The position numbers were made by a program, and so were the translations under genes. A DNA stretch of 64,000 nt. Source: Nitrosomonas marina. GTDB taxonomy: Bacteria > Pseudomonadota > Gammaproteobacteria > Burkholderiales > Nitrosomonadaceae. Below the pieces are notes generated by a model that saw only the letters and a list, made by a program, of their open reading frames with translations, ran no database searches and was not told the origin of the DNA. Below, piece after piece: positions 35,101-43,997 of the stretch. Each line of letters starts with the position of its first letter. Position 1 is the stretch's first letter. The stretch covers positions 1 through 64,000 of the forward strand of contig NZ_FOIA01000020.1 of assembly GCF_900111605.1 (NCBI RefSeq), given 5' to 3'.

Positions 35101-35952
35101 ATGTCACAGCCACCCCCAATTGTACTTTCGTTTGCTTCCAGCGACCCAAGCTGCGGCGCTGGCAGTCAGGCAGATGTAATGACTATTGCGAGCATGGGAT
35201 GCCATCCCCTTTCAGTCATCACAGCAATAACTGTTCAGGATACTTCTGGTGTTCATGATCTGTACCCATTTGAACCGGACTGGGTAGCGCGTCAAACCAG
35301 AGCCATCCTGAATGACATACCTGTGCACGCATTCAAACTCGGCCTGCTGGGCAGCGACGCGATCATAAACGTGATTGCAGAAATTCTGACGGATTATCCT
35401 GATATACCTGTGGTCATGGATCCAGTGCTGGCTTCCGGTCGTGGTGACGCGTTAACCACGGAAGTCATGATAAAATCAATGCGCAAATTACTGTTACCAC
35501 GGGTCACGCTGCTGACGCCCAATAGTATGGAAGCAAAGCGGCTTGCTTTTGCAGACAAAATCGATGCTGCTTCATCGCCCAATCACTCACTTGATACGTG
35601 CGCATCCAGAATTCTTGATACAGGATGTGACTTTGTCCTGATTACTGGCACACATGAACACACTGCCCAGGTTACCAATTCGCTGTATACACACGACAAG
35701 CTTATACGCACCGATAGCTGGACACGGCTGCCTCACAGCTATCATGGCTCCGGATGTACGCTTGCATCGGCTATTGCCGCGTCTATTGCTTCCGGGCAAA
35801 CGATAATCGACAGTGTTGTTGCAGCGCAATCGTATACATGGGGCGCATTAAGCGCCGGATTCCAACCTGGGCTTGGACAATACATTCCCGACCGCTATTT
35901 TCGTAATAGCATTAAAGAACAAACCACCTGTATCCGGCAAAGCGTTGAATAA
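35101..35952 (+). CDS. thiD: Hydroxymethylpyrimidine/phosphomethylpyrimidine kinase
   Basis: Phosphorylates HMP and HMP-P to HMP-PP for thiamine synthesis. Ribokinase-like fold with ASSDPSCGAGSQADVMTIASMG, the VMDPVLASGRGDAL substrate loop, LLTPNSMEAKRL, and the anion-hole/ATP segment SYHGSGCTLASAIAASIASG. At 283 residues it is slightly longer than the usual 266. It overlaps the likely TTG start of thiE by 8 nt. No TPP riboswitch fits in the 52-bp gap upstream. Confidence 0.95.
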   Translation: MSQPPPIVLSFASSDPSCGAGSQADVMTIASMGCHPLSVITAITVQDTSGVHDLYPFEPDWVARQTRAILNDIPVHAFKLGLLGSDAIINVIAEILTDYPDIPVVMDPVLASGRGDALTTEVMIKSMRKLLLPRVTLLTPNSMEAKRLAFADKIDAASSPNHSLDTCASRILDTGCDFVLITGTHEHTAQVTNSLYTHDKLIRTDSWTRLPHSYHGSGCTLASAIAASIASGQTIIDSVVAAQSYTWGALSAGFQPGLGQYIPDRYFRNSIKEQTTCIRQSVE

Positions 35953-36568
35953 CTATAAAATTTCCGGACTGTACGGAATAACACCTGACTTGGCAGACAC
36001 CGATGTTCTGCTCGACAAAACCCATCAAATACTTGAGGGCGGCGCCAGACTAGTACAATTGCGGAACAAATCTGCCGACAAAACATTGCGCTTGCTGCAG
36101 GCAGAGACGCTTCTGCAGCTTTGTCGAAAATATGATGTTCCCCTACTGATCAACGATAACGTTGAGCTCGCACTACAAATTGATGCCGATGGCGTTCATC
36201 TTGGCGCAAAGGATATGGACATTACACTGGCGCGAAGAAAGTTGGGGTTGGATAAAATCATCGGCGCATCCTGTTATAACCGCATAGAACTTGCTGTGCA
36301 AGCTGCTGCAAACAGTGCCGATTATGTCGCTTTTGGCGCATTTTTTCCCACATCCACCAAACATGATACAGTTGATGCATCAATTGATATTGTACGGCAC
36401 GCCAAAAGTGTTCTCGATGTGCCGGTTGTCTGTATTGGCGGTATTAATGCGCACAATGCGCTGTCTTTAATCGCAAACGGTGCTGATGCGGTAGCTGTAT
36501 GCCAGGCGATATATCAGACGGGTAACGAACGCGAATCAGCTGCTACGATTTCAAGGTTGTTTGGCTGA
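35945..36568 (+). CDS. thiE: Thiamine-phosphate synthase
   Basis: Joins HMP-PP with the thiazole phosphate to make thiamine phosphate. TIM-barrel motifs: LYGITPDLADTD, VQLRNKSADKT, LLINDNVELALQIDADGVHLG, IGASCYN, YVAFGAFFPTSTK and CIGGINAHN. I choose the TTG at 35945, giving 207 residues, the family length. An earlier TTG at 35873 would add 24 residues inside thiD, and no ATG fits. It overlaps thiD, so the two are translationally linked. Confidence 0.93.
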   Translation: MNNYKISGLYGITPDLADTDVLLDKTHQILEGGARLVQLRNKSADKTLRLLQAETLLQLCRKYDVPLLINDNVELALQIDADGVHLGAKDMDITLARRKLGLDKIIGASCYNRIELAVQAAANSADYVAFGAFFPTSTKHDTVDASIDIVRHAKSVLDVPVVCIGGINAHNALSLIANGADAVAVCQAIYQTGNERESAATISRLFG

Positions 36569-36619
36569 TTTCACTCAGTTTAAGTTTTTTTATTTTTAAT
36601 TTTTCTTGAGAGCAATTCA

Positions 36620-37900
36620 ATGACTTCACGAAATCAACAATTATTTGAACTATCACAAAAAATTATTCCTGGCGGTGTCAATTCACCAGTACGCGCGTTC
36701 AAATCTGTTGGCGGCAATCCCGTTTTCTTTCAACGGGGACAAGGCGCGCACGTATGGGATGTCGACGGTAAGTCTTACATTGATTATGTCGGATCCTGGG
36801 GACCATTGATATTAGGTCACGCACATCCGGATGTCGTCAAATCCGTCCAGAAGACATCAGAAAATGGCCTTACCTTTGGAGCACCAACCGAGGCGGAACT
36901 GGAAATTGCTGAATTGATTTGTAAACTGGTCCCATCTATCGAGCAGGTAAGGCTGGTCAGTTCAGGCACTGAAGCAGGTATGAGCGCCATCCGGCTGGCA
37001 CGTGGCTTTACTGGTCGCAACAAAATCATTAAATTCGAGGGTTGTTATCATGGGCACGATGATTCACTGCTGGTAAAAGCCGGTTCTGGTGCATTAACAT
37101 TCGGCAATCCAAGTTCAGCAGGTGTGCCGCAGGAAATCGCAGGCCACACAATTGTACTGGATTTTAACGATGCCGCCGGCGTAGAAGAAACGTTTAAACA
37201 AATCGGCAAGGAGATCGCTGCGGTTATTGTAGAGCCGGTTGCTGGGAATATGAATCTGATCACGCCCAAACCCGGATTCCTTGAAACCCTTCGTTCATTA
37301 TGCACTCAACATGGCAGCGTGTTGATTTTTGATGAAGTCATGACAGGATTCCGTGTCGGTCTTGAGTGTGCACAGGGCGTCTATCAAATTCAACCCGATC
37401 TAACCACACTTGGCAAAGTGATTGGTGGCGGCATGCCAATGGCGGCTTTTGGCGGTCGCCGGGATATCATGCAATGTCTGGCACCTGTCGGTGCTGTGTA
37501 TCAGGCTGGTACATTATCAGGCAATCCTGTTGCCGTCGCAGCCGGATTGACAACGCTGAAGCTGATTCAGGAACCAGGGTTTTATGAAAATCTCTCTGAT
37601 ACAACGCGCCAGTTAACTGATGGTTTGACCACCTGTGCACAAAAACACGGAATTGATTTTTGTGCGCAGTCAATCGGCGGCATGTTTGGACTCTATTTCA
37701 GCAAAAATATTCCAGCCAGCTTTGCTGAAGTGATGGCCTGTGATAAAAACGGCTTTAACCGGTTTTTTCATGCAATGCTGGATAAAGGCATATATTTTGC
37801 GCCATCCGCTTTTGAAGCCGGTTTTGTCTCTACCACGCATGGCAGCAAGGAAATTAACGAAACATTGAGTGCTGCTGAGAATATTTTTGCAGCCTGGTAA
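36620..37900 (+). CDS. hemL: Glutamate-1-semialdehyde 2,1-aminomutase
   Basis: PLP enzyme that forms 5-aminolevulinate, the precursor of heme. Class III aminotransferase motifs: [59 protein letters not shown], and the PLP lysine in [12 protein letters not shown]. The length of 426 residues is standard. It follows thiE by about 50 bp, so it may be co-transcribed. A hairpin at 37925 follows the stop codon. Confidence 0.98.
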   Translation: MTSRNQQLFELSQKIIPGGVNSPVRAFKSVGGNPVFFQRGQGAHVWDVDGKSYIDYVGSWGPLILGHAHPDVVKSVQKTSENGLTFGAPTEAELEIAELICKLVPSIEQVRLVSSGTEAGMSAIRLARGFTGRNKIIKFEGCYHGHDDSLLVKAGSGALTFGNPSSAGVPQEIAGHTIVLDFNDAAGVEETFKQIGKEIAAVIVEPVAGNMNLITPKPGFLETLRSLCTQHGSVLIFDEVMTGFRVGLECAQGVYQIQPDLTTLGKVIGGGMPMAAFGGRRDIMQCLAPVGAVYQAGTLSGNPVAVAAGLTTLKLIQEPGFYENLSDTTRQLTDGLTTCAQKHGIDFCAQSIGGMFGLYFSKNIPASFAEVMACDKNGFNRFFHAMLDKGIYFAPSAFEAGFVSTTHGSKEINETLSAAENIFAAW

Positions 37901-37924
37901 GGCTGGCGGAACACAAAAAAACGG

Positions 37925-37966
37925 CAGGCGTCTGCTATCAGCCTTTTGATGATAGTGATACGCCTG
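37925..37966. terminator. Two-part hairpin downstream of hemL
   Basis: CAGGCGT pairs with ACGCCTG, and inside it CTATCA pairs with TGATAG. It begins 25 nt after the hemL stop and is preceded by a run of seven A, followed by CTTTATT. It probably ends hemL transcription; the U-tract is weak. Confidence 0.5.
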
Positions 37967-38057
37967 ACGCTTTATTGGCTTGAAATAATTAAAATCACGA
38001 CAAACCACAACTGCACAACAGCTGCATCTTACACCATACCATTTGCCGCTTTCACCA

Positions 38058-38328
38058 CTAGTGCTCTTTCAATATGATATTGTCAGGTACAGCGTTATCG
38101 TGGTGTTATGCAGCAAGGCACAGTACACGGGAAAGGGTTATTCCCTTTTCAAGTACTGTAACGCGGCTGCAGGACACCACGGTAACGCACGGTGGGTGCG
38201 CTTGTCAGCGCCCATGGACTGTGTTGTGTCTTTTTGGTAATAGAACAACTATTTCCTGCAAGACACGCCTTGCCATGAACACTGACAAGCTCACTGAGCC
38301 CGGCAATATCAAATTGAAATAGCACTAG
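38058..38328. repeat. MITE-like repeat, full copy 1
   Basis: 271 bp bounded by CTAG at both ends. Tips are about 30-bp inverted repeats (left CTAGTGCTCTTTCAATATG, right reverse complement CTAGTGCTATTTCAATTTG). It lies between the converging hemL and cytochrome c4 genes. The body carries paired segments GCGTT-CGTGGTGT with ACACCACGGTAACGC, CAGTAC with GTACTG, and GCTTGTCAG with CTGACAAGC. Short frames inside it are not conserved and it encodes no transposase, so it would move only with help. Confidence 0.92.
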
Positions 38329-38386
38329 GGCATCGTTGCAATACCCATCAGCCAACTGATGCGCAACCAGGGAATATCAAACAGAA

Positions 38387-39028
38387 TCACTGCACATCCA
38401 TACTTTGGATATATTCGGCAACCGCACGTTTTTCCGCCCCACTCATACGTGTGAGCACCTTTTGCATAACACCGTTATCGTTTCCACGCTCGGCCTTGTT
38501 AAACAGGTCAAGCTGTGTGTATGTATATTCGGCATGCTGAGCTGCTAACGCGGGGTAATGCGGTGGAATTCCCGTACCGGTCGGTCCGTGGCAGCTTGCA
38601 CAGGCAGGCACGCCATTTTCAATATTACCGCCGTGATACATAATCCTTCCCATTTCGAGCAGATCTTCATCACTGCTGATGTTTCCGGCCGGTTCTGGTG
38701 TCTGGGCAGCATAAAAGGCAGCAACATCTTCCATATCCTGCTGTGAAAGTGGAGCAACCATAGATGCCATCACAGGGCTGTTTCGATTGGGTTTTTCACC
38801 TTCCTTGGCTTTAAAATCCATTAACTGCTTAATAATATACTCGGCGTGCTGACCGGCCAGGCTGGGGTTAATCGGTATAATGCTATTACCATCTGGATTA
38901 TGGCAACCTGCACAAACACCCGCCGCGATCTCCTGGCCTCTGGCAACATCACCTGCCGCAAAAGCCGATGACGATAATGCGATAACCAAAGTGCTTACCA
39001 CGACAAAGCTATTTTTCAAAATTTTCAT
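38387..39028 (-). CDS. Di-heme cytochrome c4
   Basis: Periplasmic electron carrier of 213 residues. It has a signal peptide ending near ALSSSAFA, and two c-type heme sites: CAGCH with Cys39, Cys42 and His43, and CASCH near residue 138. Conserved Met-containing segments (VMASMVAPLS, MQKVLTRMSG) would supply the axial ligands. The two-domain layout and length fit cytochrome c4, which feeds terminal oxidases and, in ammonia oxidisers, is part of the electron chain; the latter link is inference. It converges with hemL across MITE copy 1. Confidence 0.93.
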   Translation of the reverse strand: MKILKNSFVVVSTLVIALSSSAFAAGDVARGQEIAAGVCAGCHNPDGNSIIPINPSLAGQHAEYIIKQLMDFKAKEGEKPNRNSPVMASMVAPLSQQDMEDVAAFYAAQTPEPAGNISSDEDLLEMGRIMYHGGNIENGVPACASCHGPTGTGIPPHYPALAAQHAEYTYTQLDLFNKAERGNDNGVMQKVLTRMSGAEKRAVAEYIQSMDVQ

Positions 39029-39178
39029 AATTTCATGTATTCCGTATTTTTATGCCATTAAATTTCTGTTATTTTTAAGGATAACTCTTGATTCCTGGAA
39101 TAACATGTTATTTTATCAAGGCATAGCATTGTTCACAACAAGATTCATTGAAAGTGTCCGCCTCCATTGAGCCACTGA

Positions 39179-39781
39179 ATGAAAATAATTTTTTTCCTGC
39201 TCCTGGCCGCAAATATTCTGCTGATAGCATTGCAAGTCTACCAACCGGCAATGCAGGCAAGGAATAACAATTCCAATACTCATGCTGTAAATTCAGAAAA
39301 AATCATTTTATTGCCAGCTGAAGTAAGCTGCATTGAGTGGGGAAATTTTTCGCTTCCAGAAATCGAATCCGCTGAGACAGCCCTACAGGCGCTAGATCTG
39401 AACAGACCATACCGAGTAACTTCAGCCACACCATTGACACAGTATCGAGTTCACACTGATCCGTTCGAAGATCAGCAGGCTGCCGATAGAGAAATTACCA
39501 AATTTCGAAATTCCGGCATCAGCAGCTTTCGCATTATGGAACAGGGCATCTGGTTTAATTCGATTTCATTTGGTGAGTTTGCTGACGCGTTATCAGCACA
39601 AGAGCTGCAAAAAAAACTCAACCTTCAGGATATAACTGGCACAATTATCAGTAAGTATATAACCGAACAAAAAAAGTTTTTAATTTTTGAAACAGACACC
39701 AGCAATAATATTGCATTACAGCCATTGATTGAACAATTTCCAGACAGCAAGCTGACACAGACAACCTGTGAACGCTTATAA
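39179..39781 (+). CDS. Hypothetical membrane-anchored protein with SPOR-like C-terminal part
   Basis: A 200-residue protein with one N-terminal hydrophobic helix (FFLLLAANILLIALQVY) that could anchor it in the inner membrane. The central part (YRVHTDPFEDQQAADREITKFRNSGI and WFNSISFGEFADALSAQELQKKLN) resembles degenerate SPOR repeats, which bind denuded peptidoglycan at septa. The SPOR match is by pattern only. It lies 50 bp upstream of map on the same strand and may be co-transcribed with it. Confidence 0.7.
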   Translation: MKIIFFLLLAANILLIALQVYQPAMQARNNNSNTHAVNSEKIILLPAEVSCIEWGNFSLPEIESAETALQALDLNRPYRVTSATPLTQYRVHTDPFEDQQAADREITKFRNSGISSFRIMEQGIWFNSISFGEFADALSAQELQKKLNLQDITGTIISKYITEQKKFLIFETDTSNNIALQPLIEQFPDSKLTQTTCERL

Positions 39782-39833
39782 TATTTCTCAAATCAAATAA
39801 ACTCGTTTCGCTTGAAATATCATTGAATCACTT

Positions 39834-40634
39834 ATGCAAGTAACCATAAAAACAGCACAAGAAATTGAAAAAATGCGTGTTGCAGGCAAGCTGGCCTCCG
39901 AGGTTCTGGATTACATCTCACCATTCGTAAAACCCGGCATAACAACTGAAGAACTGGATTCGTTATGCCACCATTATATGGTTGACGTGCAAAAGACCAT
40001 ACCTGCACCTTTGAATTATGCTCCAAAGGGCCATAAACCCTATCCCAAATCCATCTGCACCTCGGTCAACAATCAGATTTGCCACGGCATTCCAGGCCAG
40101 AAAAAGCTCAAAAACGGTGATATCGTCAACATTGATGTCACCGTCATCAGCCAGGGTTATCATGGTGATACCAGCCGTATGTTTTATGTTGGGGAACCGT
40201 CCATCCAGGCCAAGCGTCTTTGTGAAGTTACCTTGGAAGCCATGTGGCGCGGCATAGACATGGTCAAACCAGGCAACCATCTTGGAGATATAGGCCATGC
40301 TATTCAAAAACTCGCTGAAGGGGTTGGTTACAGCGTTGTCAGAGAGTTTTGCGGTCATGGCATCGGCAAAAAATTTCACGAAGATCCGCAGGTCCTGCAT
40401 TACGGAAAAGCAGGAACAGGGCTTGAACTCGAACCGGGCATGACGTTTACCATAGAGCCGATGATCAACACAGGAAAGGCTGCAATCCGTTACTTGCCAG
40501 ATGGTTGGACAGTGACCACCAAGGATGGCAGCTTATCAGCTCAATGGGAACATACCGTACTGGTAACCGAGGATGGACATGAAGTTCTGACTGTTTCCAA
40601 CGGCGCGACGCCCAAACCTATCTACCGTTTTTGA
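39834..40634 (+). CDS. map: Methionine aminopeptidase, type I
   Basis: Removes the initiator Met from nascent proteins. Pita-bread fold with the di-metal ligands in NIDVTVISQGYHGDTSRM (two Asp), the HGIGKKFHEDPQV histidine, FTIEPMIN and WEHTVLVTEDG (two Glu). At 266 residues it is the standard short type. It heads a map-rph-rdgB run: the stop is 15 bp before rph. Confidence 0.97.
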   Translation: MQVTIKTAQEIEKMRVAGKLASEVLDYISPFVKPGITTEELDSLCHHYMVDVQKTIPAPLNYAPKGHKPYPKSICTSVNNQICHGIPGQKKLKNGDIVNIDVTVISQGYHGDTSRMFYVGEPSIQAKRLCEVTLEAMWRGIDMVKPGNHLGDIGHAIQKLAEGVGYSVVREFCGHGIGKKFHEDPQVLHYGKAGTGLELEPGMTFTIEPMINTGKAAIRYLPDGWTVTTKDGSLSAQWEHTVLVTEDGHEVLTVSNGATPKPIYRF

Positions 40635-40649
40635 TTATCAACCATTGAC

Positions 40650-41375
40650 ATGATAACCCGCAGCCATAACCGCACTAACACGCAAATTCGCCCTGTTAAA
40701 ATTAACCGGAACTATATCGAACACGCCGACGGCTCCGTGCTGATTGAATACGGGCATACAAAAGTTATCTGCAACGCCAGTATCAGTGAAAAGGTGCCCC
40801 CCTTTCTCAAGGACAAAAATCAGGGGTGGCTGACAGCAGAATATGGCATGCTCCCCTGCTCCACTCATGAGCGCATTCAACGCGAAGCCGCGCGCGGAAA
40901 ACAATCCGGACGCACTATGGAAATTCAGCGTTTGATCGGTCGTTCATTGCGTGCAATCATTGATTTGAATATGCTTGGAGAACGAACCATTCAGATCGAC
41001 TGCGACGTAATTCAGGCTGACGGCGGCACACGAACAGCCAGTATTACCGGCGCATTTGTCGCTTTGCACGATGCTGTAGAACGCCTGTTGTATCAGCAGC
41101 TTATCGAAACATCCCCGATTCTGGACCATGTGGCAGCAGTGTCAGTGGGTATTTTCCAGGGTGCAGCAGTACTCGACCTGGATTATCGGGAAGACTCAGC
41201 GTGCGATACTGACATGAATGTCATCATGACAGGAAATTCCGGCATAGTGGAAATACAGGGTACAGCCGAGGGAACAGCTTTCACGCGTAACGAACTCGAC
41301 CAAATGCTTGATCTGGCAGAATCCGGTATTCAGGAACTGATATCAATACAGAAATCCGCTTTAGGAACACACTGA
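40650..41375 (+). CDS. rph: Ribonuclease PH
   Basis: Phosphate-dependent 3' exoribonuclease that trims tRNA precursors. Signatures: [66 protein letters not shown], and the catalytic acidic cluster [15 protein letters not shown]. The 241-residue length is typical, and the frame ends normally with no truncation of the kind seen in E. coli K-12. It sits in a map-rph-rdgB run. Confidence 0.97.
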   Translation: MITRSHNRTNTQIRPVKINRNYIEHADGSVLIEYGHTKVICNASISEKVPPFLKDKNQGWLTAEYGMLPCSTHERIQREAARGKQSGRTMEIQRLIGRSLRAIIDLNMLGERTIQIDCDVIQADGGTRTASITGAFVALHDAVERLLYQQLIETSPILDHVAAVSVGIFQGAAVLDLDYREDSACDTDMNVIMTGNSGIVEIQGTAEGTAFTRNELDQMLDLAESGIQELISIQKSALGTH

Positions 41376-41376
41376 T

Positions 41377-41973
41377 TTGCTAAATGATATAAAAAAACTG
41401 GTGATAGCCAGCGGCAACCCGGGCAAGTTGCGCGAATTCAGCGCACTGCTTGATCCATTGAATTTAGAACTGTTGCCACAATCAGCATTTGAAATGCCAG
41501 AAGTTGATGAACCGTATCCTACGTTTATTGAAAATGCACTCATCAAAGCCAGACACGCCTGCCGCCATAGCGGTTTACCTGCGTTGGCCGACGATTCCGG
41601 CATCTGTGTTAACACCTTAAACGGTGCGCCTGGCGTTCTGTCGGCACGTTACGCCGGCGAACCGAAATCGGATCAGCGAAACAATCAGAAGCTGGTCGAC
41701 ACACTCCGTCAGGCGCCTGACCGCAGCGCTTATTATTATTGTGTCATCGTGCTGCTGCGACACGCTGATGATCCACAACCCATCATTTCAGAAGGATTGT
41801 GGCAGGGCAACATTATCTTGACTCCACGCGGCGATGGCGGATTTGGCTATGATCCTTACTTTTACATCCCGGAGCTGCAAAAAACGGCAGCTGAACTGCA
41901 CTCGGATGTCAAAAACACAATCAGCCACCGGGGCAAGGCACTTGCCCGTCTGATACAAAATCTACAGCGATAA
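41377..41973 (+). CDS. rdgB: XTP/dITP diphosphatase (RdgB/HAM1)
   Basis: Hydrolyses non-canonical purine triphosphates to keep them out of DNA. Motifs: VIASGNPGKLREFSALL, TFIENALIKARHACRHSGLPALADDSGI, GVLSARYAGE, and GFGYDPYF with SHRGKAL. The start is a TTG one base after the rph stop, or a nearby GTG; both fit the family length of about 198. It is the third gene of the map-rph-rdgB run. Confidence 0.96.
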   Translation: MLNDIKKLVIASGNPGKLREFSALLDPLNLELLPQSAFEMPEVDEPYPTFIENALIKARHACRHSGLPALADDSGICVNTLNGAPGVLSARYAGEPKSDQRNNQKLVDTLRQAPDRSAYYYCVIVLLRHADDPQPIISEGLWQGNIILTPRGDGGFGYDPYFYIPELQKTAAELHSDVKNTISHRGKALARLIQNLQR

Positions 41974-42056
41974 AACCCATCCGCTCTTCACAGCTTCACT
42001 GTTATATCGTGAAAAAAACATGTATTCACAGCATGCGCACTGATCAGACAGTTTCG

Positions 42057-42080
42057 AAAAAAACCGGATTATCTTTCCGG
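42057..42080 (-). terminator. Intrinsic terminator overlapping the ybaL-like stop codon
   Basis: On the minus strand CCGGA, a 7-nt loop containing the TAA stop, then TCCGG and seven T. The stem begins inside the last codons of the antiporter gene, so termination signal and stop codon overlap. This also shields the converging rdgB end. Confidence 0.6.
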
Positions 42081-43775
42081 AATTTCACGGTCAAAACGTT
42101 TCAACACATACTGTGTCATATTTTTCGCAAGCTCTTCTTTGCCATAAAACACTGTACCGAGATTATCGCTATGCAACAGCTCCGATTCATCTTCGTTATT
42201 GGTCCGTATTACGACTTCGATATCCGGGTTTAGCGTGCGCGCGGTTTTGACCATTTGACGCACATTGATCGGATCAGGCACTGCGACAACAAGCATCGAA
42301 GCTTCTGCTATATGCGCCTGGATCAGCACTGATGGTTCCGACGCATCACCGGAAACGGCCGCCAGCTCCTGATTGCGTAAATCCTGTACACGCTCGCGTA
42401 TTTGATCGACTACAATATATGGTATATCCTGCTGACTCAAAACACGGGCAATACGCTTGCCAACCTGCCCATAACCGACAATAACAACCTGTTTTTCAAG
42501 ATATTTTCGTTCAGTGCTCATAGGCAGTTCGGCATACGGATCGTCGCGAGTGGCCAGGCGACGTGCGAATTCTGAATAACGGGTAATCCATCCGCTGACA
42601 GGCGCAATGACCGCGAAAGCGATCGGATTAAAGGCAATCGAAATCAAAGCACCGGCAAGCACCAGACTCATCCCCTCTACAGGTAACAGGTTAAGAGACA
42701 AGCCAAGGCCAGCAAGAATAAACGAAAATTCACCGATCTGCCCCAGGCTGGCCGCAACGGTCAGCGCTGTATTCAAAGGATAACGGAATACCAGTACCAG
42801 AGACAATGCAGCGATGGATTTTCCAACAATTATGATCGCCGCAACACCCAGTACATGCATTGGCTCTTCTATCAGCACAAACGGATCGAACAGCATTCCG
42901 ACCGAAACAAAAAAAAGTACAGCAAACGCATCTCGTAATGGAAGCGACTCCTCAGCAGCACGTTGACTGAATTTTGATTCGCGCATTACCATTCCAGCAA
43001 AAAATGCGCCCAAAGCAAACGACACGCCGAATAATTCCGCTGCACCATAGGCAATACTAATGGCAAAAGCAACAACAGCCAGTGTAAACAACTCACGTGA
43101 ACCTGTTTCGGCAACATGCCACAACAGCCAGGGCAGCAGACGGCGACCGACAATCAACATCAGCGCAATAAAAACAGATACCAGCAACAGTGTATAGGCT
43201 ACAGTCTGCCATAATGGTGTTGCGGTAGCCGACGATTCTCCCGAATCCCCCAGCAAATGCGCAAATGAAGGCAACAGCACCAGTATTAAAACCGTAACCA
43301 GATCTTCGACAATCAGCCAGCCAACTGCAATTCGGCCGTTCATGGTTTCCAGCAGACCGCGTGATTCAAGTGCCTTGAGTAATACGACCGTACTGGCACA
43401 TGAGAGCGATAAACCAAGCACCAACCCAGCTGACATATCCCAGCCCCACGATGCGGCGAGCATCATGCCAAGCACGGTTGCGACTGTCATTTGAACAATA
43501 GCCCCAGGTACTGCAATGCGTTTAACTGCAAGCAAATCACCCAGAGAAAAATGCAGACCGACACCAAACATCAATAACATCACACCGATTTCAGCCAGCT
43601 CAGACGCAATCTGCGTGTCTGCGACAAAACCGGGCGTATAAGGACCAATGGCAATTCCGGCCAGCAAATAACCAACAAGTGCGGGAACTTTCAGCTTCTC
43701 TGCAATAAAACCAAGCATCAAAGCAAGGCCAAAGCCGGCCGCAATTGTTGTTATCAGAATCAGGCTGTGTTCCAT
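42069..43775 (-). CDS. ybaL: CPA2-type cation/proton antiporter with RCK domain (YbaL-like)
   Basis: A predicted K+ or Na+ efflux antiporter of the monovalent cation:proton antiporter-2 family. Residues about 1-390 contain 12-13 membrane helices, including YLLAGIAIGPYTPG and a GLSLSCASTVVLLKAL unwound-helix region. Residues about 420-550 are a TrkA-N/RCK domain (VVIVGYGQVGKRIARVLSQ) that binds a nucleotide for gating. The length of 568 residues matches E. coli YbaL (558). The ion specificity cannot be told from sequence. Confidence 0.92.
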   Translation of the reverse strand: MEHSLILITTIAAGFGLALMLGFIAEKLKVPALVGYLLAGIAIGPYTPGFVADTQIASELAEIGVMLLMFGVGLHFSLGDLLAVKRIAVPGAIVQMTVATVLGMMLAASWGWDMSAGLVLGLSLSCASTVVLLKALESRGLLETMNGRIAVGWLIVEDLVTVLILVLLPSFAHLLGDSGESSATATPLWQTVAYTLLLVSVFIALMLIVGRRLLPWLLWHVAETGSRELFTLAVVAFAISIAYGAAELFGVSFALGAFFAGMVMRESKFSQRAAEESLPLRDAFAVLFFVSVGMLFDPFVLIEEPMHVLGVAAIIIVGKSIAALSLVLVFRYPLNTALTVAASLGQIGEFSFILAGLGLSLNLLPVEGMSLVLAGALISIAFNPIAFAVIAPVSGWITRYSEFARRLATRDDPYAELPMSTERKYLEKQVVIVGYGQVGKRIARVLSQQDIPYIVVDQIRERVQDLRNQELAAVSGDASEPSVLIQAHIAEASMLVVAVPDPINVRQMVKTARTLNPDIEVVIRTNNEDESELLHSDNLGTVFYGKEELAKNMTQYVLKRFDREIPER

Positions 43776-43997
43776 AAAATTTCCTTTTTGTTATTTGAGA
43801 ACGTCAATGGTAAAGTTTACATCAGAGAGCTGCGAATTAGCTGTGACGATTGTTATTCGCTCGATAGAGTAATAGAGAGTAACAGACGCGCCTGTTTCTT
43901 ACCGACTGGAAATATAATGGCGTTATGTACTAAACTTTCATAGCGGTATGGCGTACCAACCAATTATAATGTATCGCTTCCAGCGTGTGAGCCGCTT

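Noticed and set aside
38074..38322. An 82-codon frame inside MITE copy 1, with similar frames in copies 2 and 3
   Set aside because: The frames differ in phase and length between copies and lack ribosome binding sites. They follow from repeat sequence, not from protein coding.
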